Shown here in pieces: positions 15,616 to 16,802 of a stretch of DNA of 16,802 nucleotides. The notes under the pieces are model-generated. The model worked only from the letters and a program-made list of their open reading frames with translations. It was not told the origin of the DNA and ran no database searches. Within the stretch, counting starts at the first letter, position 1. Each line of letters begins with the position of its first letter. Location of the stretch: positions 1 to 16,802 of the forward strand of contig CAYNBZ010000051.1 of assembly GCA_964395975.1 (NCBI GenBank), given 5' to 3'. This stretch comes from Avimuribaculum sp964395975 (GTDB taxonomy: Bacteria > Bacteroidota > Bacteroidia > Bacteroidales > Muribaculaceae). The position numbers and the translations under genes were made by a program.

Positions 15616-16536
15616 TTAAAAATAAATATATAAATTTCCAAACTCAAAATGTTTTCCGTATCTGACTATATATATTGTAAACCATGTATTATAATCTATT
15701 TCGTTAATTTCAGGGACTGTAAATGTTACTTCTGTTGAGGTAAATGTTACTCTATTGGGTGAGTATGTATTAAATGTTAATTGATTTTCAATCAGTATTT
15801 CATCACTGCTTTCAAAGCCTCCCCATTCAATTGATACTTCTTCACCTACAGAACAAGAATAACTATTATACCAGAAGTAGTAATTATAAGTTTCTTTTGT
15901 TATGTTTTCTCCATTATGTACGTATGTGATAAGATAGGTTTCAGTCAGTGGATATATATTAGTAGCTTGAAGTTGATAATCATCCATATATATTATATCG
16001 GCTTCTTTGAGTGTGCCTAATGTATAATTACCATTGTTTTCATCTACAATATCTTGGTAATAAACTTTATCATCACTTACAATCTCTCCATATATTGTTA
16101 TATCAGTTTCACTTTCAAAGAGATCTATATCGTATACGTAAAGTGTACCTAAAACATAAGTTTCGCCTGAGCGTACAATAGAAACTTCTATGAAATTGTT
16201 CGGCTTTATTTCATCGGGTATGATGAAATAGAGATATTCATCGGAGTAACTTGTCACACGTGCTTGATACAGTGTAGCGTAATCTTCGTTTCTTACATAT
16301 ATTTCATCGCTTGCAGAAAAGTCTGAGCCTATGAGTTCTATTTCACTACCAATATAATATTGTCCATTGTGTGGCATCATTACATTGATGTAATTCCCCG
16401 TAATGTTACTATTATTGTTACTATTACTATTGTTGCCGAATGGATTGTTTTCATCCTCAACACATGAACTAAGCATACACACCAGTGCGGTAAGAATAGA
16501 TATGCACTGTTTAACTTGAGTAGAAAAAAATTTCAT
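15616..16536 (-). CDS. Lipoprotein with two related beta-sandwich-like repeats, probably surface-exposed
   Basis: 306 aa. A signal sequence ends in the lipobox LSSC (22-25), so C25 should be lipidated. The residues after it (VEDEN) are acidic, resembling the surface-export signals described for Bacteroidota lipoproteins. An Asn/Ser-rich linker (35-47) follows. Two segments align by eye: about 58-137 and about 226-306 share SDEI, a RVT strand, a (F/I)IP or FTVP strand and an IVRxG...GxLY(V/I)Y ending, suggesting duplicated IPT/TIG or Ig-like domains. Residues 138-225 may be a third, diverged copy. No enzyme motif is visible; binding or adhesion is the likely role. First gene of a two-gene unit with the barrel protein. 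No clear promoter could be picked in the A/T-rich upstream DNA. Confidence 0.75.
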   Translation of the reverse strand: MKFFSTQVKQCISILTALVCMLSSCVEDENNPFGNNSNSNNNSNITGNYINVMMPHNGQYYIGSEIELIGSDFSASDEIYVRNEDYATLYQARVTSYSDEYLYFIIPDEIKPNNFIEVSIVRSGETYVLGTLYVYDIDLFESETDITIYGEIVSDDKVYYQDIVDENNGNYTLGTLKEADIIYMDDYQLQATNIYPLTETYLITYVHNGENITKETYNYYFWYNSYSCSVGEEVSIEWGGFESSDEILIENQLTFNTYSPNRVTFTSTEVTFTVPEINEIDYNTWFTIYIVRYGKHFEFGNLYIYF

Positions 16537-16802
16537 AAATCTAACTTTTTTTGTAAAAATATTTTTGTGTAAATGTATAAATAATTTGCCAATTATTACT
16601 AATTTATGCTTATATTTTTTAGTTATTATGATTTTCGGTGTATTTGCACATAAAAAAGTGGAATACGTTTATAAAAATATCATCATGTCATGATAATTAT
16701 TTTATAATTGCGATGATAGGGATAGATTGGCGTTTGATGCAATATGCTCCTGACTTCGTCAATGCGTCACCCAAAAATCATCTTCGAATAAAGGAGCGAT
16801 GC
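16537..16802. other. Intergenic region at the window edge with a possible truncated frame
   Basis: 16537-16690 is A/T-rich non-coding DNA upstream of the lipoprotein gene. From ATG 16713 a plus-strand frame stays open to the edge (30 codons, MIGIDWRLMQYAPDF...), and AAAGGAG followed by ATG (16799-16801) could be another start. Neither can be judged from so little sequence. An imperfect inverted repeat lies at 16746-16758 and 16785-16797. Confidence 0.3.

Overview
The window looks like a chromosomal segment of a Bacteroidota bacterium, most likely order Bacteroidales (Muribaculaceae/Bacteroides-like). Reasons: several upstream regions carry the Bacteroidales sigma-ABfr promoter pattern (TTTG or TTG, 19-20 nt, then TAnnTTTGC); start codons mostly follow A/T-rich leaders without Shine-Dalgarno sequences; the gene content includes a BspA-like leucine-rich repeat protein, outer-membrane barrels and a Bacteroidota-type lipoprotein; and intergenic DNA is very A/T-rich. 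Genus and species cannot be fixed from the sequence alone.

Layout. 1-339 is the 3' end of an IS982-family transposase whose 5' part lies outside the window. A minus-strand block follows: a secreted BspA-like LRR protein (450-1478), a 649-aa coiled-coil protein of unknown function (1591-3540), a 1010-aa protein joining receiver-like domains to a PEP/pyruvate-binding ATP-grasp domain (3561-6593), ATP-dependent 6-phosphofructokinase pfkA (6711-7691), and a small TrmH/SpoU-family RNA methyltransferase (8064-8594). A 408-bp divergent gap separates this block from a plus-strand block: nadA (quinolinate synthase, 9003-9971), leuS (9990-12761) and tRNA-Lys(CUU) (12953-13025). The last block is again on the minus strand: a DcaP-like porin (13091-14353), and a two-gene unit made of a lipoprotein with duplicated beta-sandwich-like repeats (15616-16536) followed by an outer-membrane barrel protein (14551-15591).

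How the genes may work together. nadA-leuS is a tight housekeeping pair (NAD biosynthesis plus leucyl-tRNA charging) ended by a strong intrinsic terminator. pfkA lies just upstream of the receiver/PEP-binding protein, which suggests a link to central carbon flux, but a hairpin separates the two, so they may be separate transcripts. The PEP-binding protein and the coiled-coil protein are 20 bp apart and almost certainly co-transcribed. The lipoprotein and barrel are 24 bp apart and probably form a cell-surface unit.

Most unusual points: the architecture of the 1010-aa protein (receiver domains plus an apparently intact nucleotide-binding dikinase domain, without the classic swivelling-His and PEP/TIM-barrel modules); the coiled-coil partner ending in QMSLF, which looks like a beta sliding clamp-binding motif; a promoter whose -33 element sits in the loop of an 18-bp terminator-like hairpin; and an intergenic cluster of DnaA-box-like 9-mers. 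No CRISPR array, prophage or defence system was seen.
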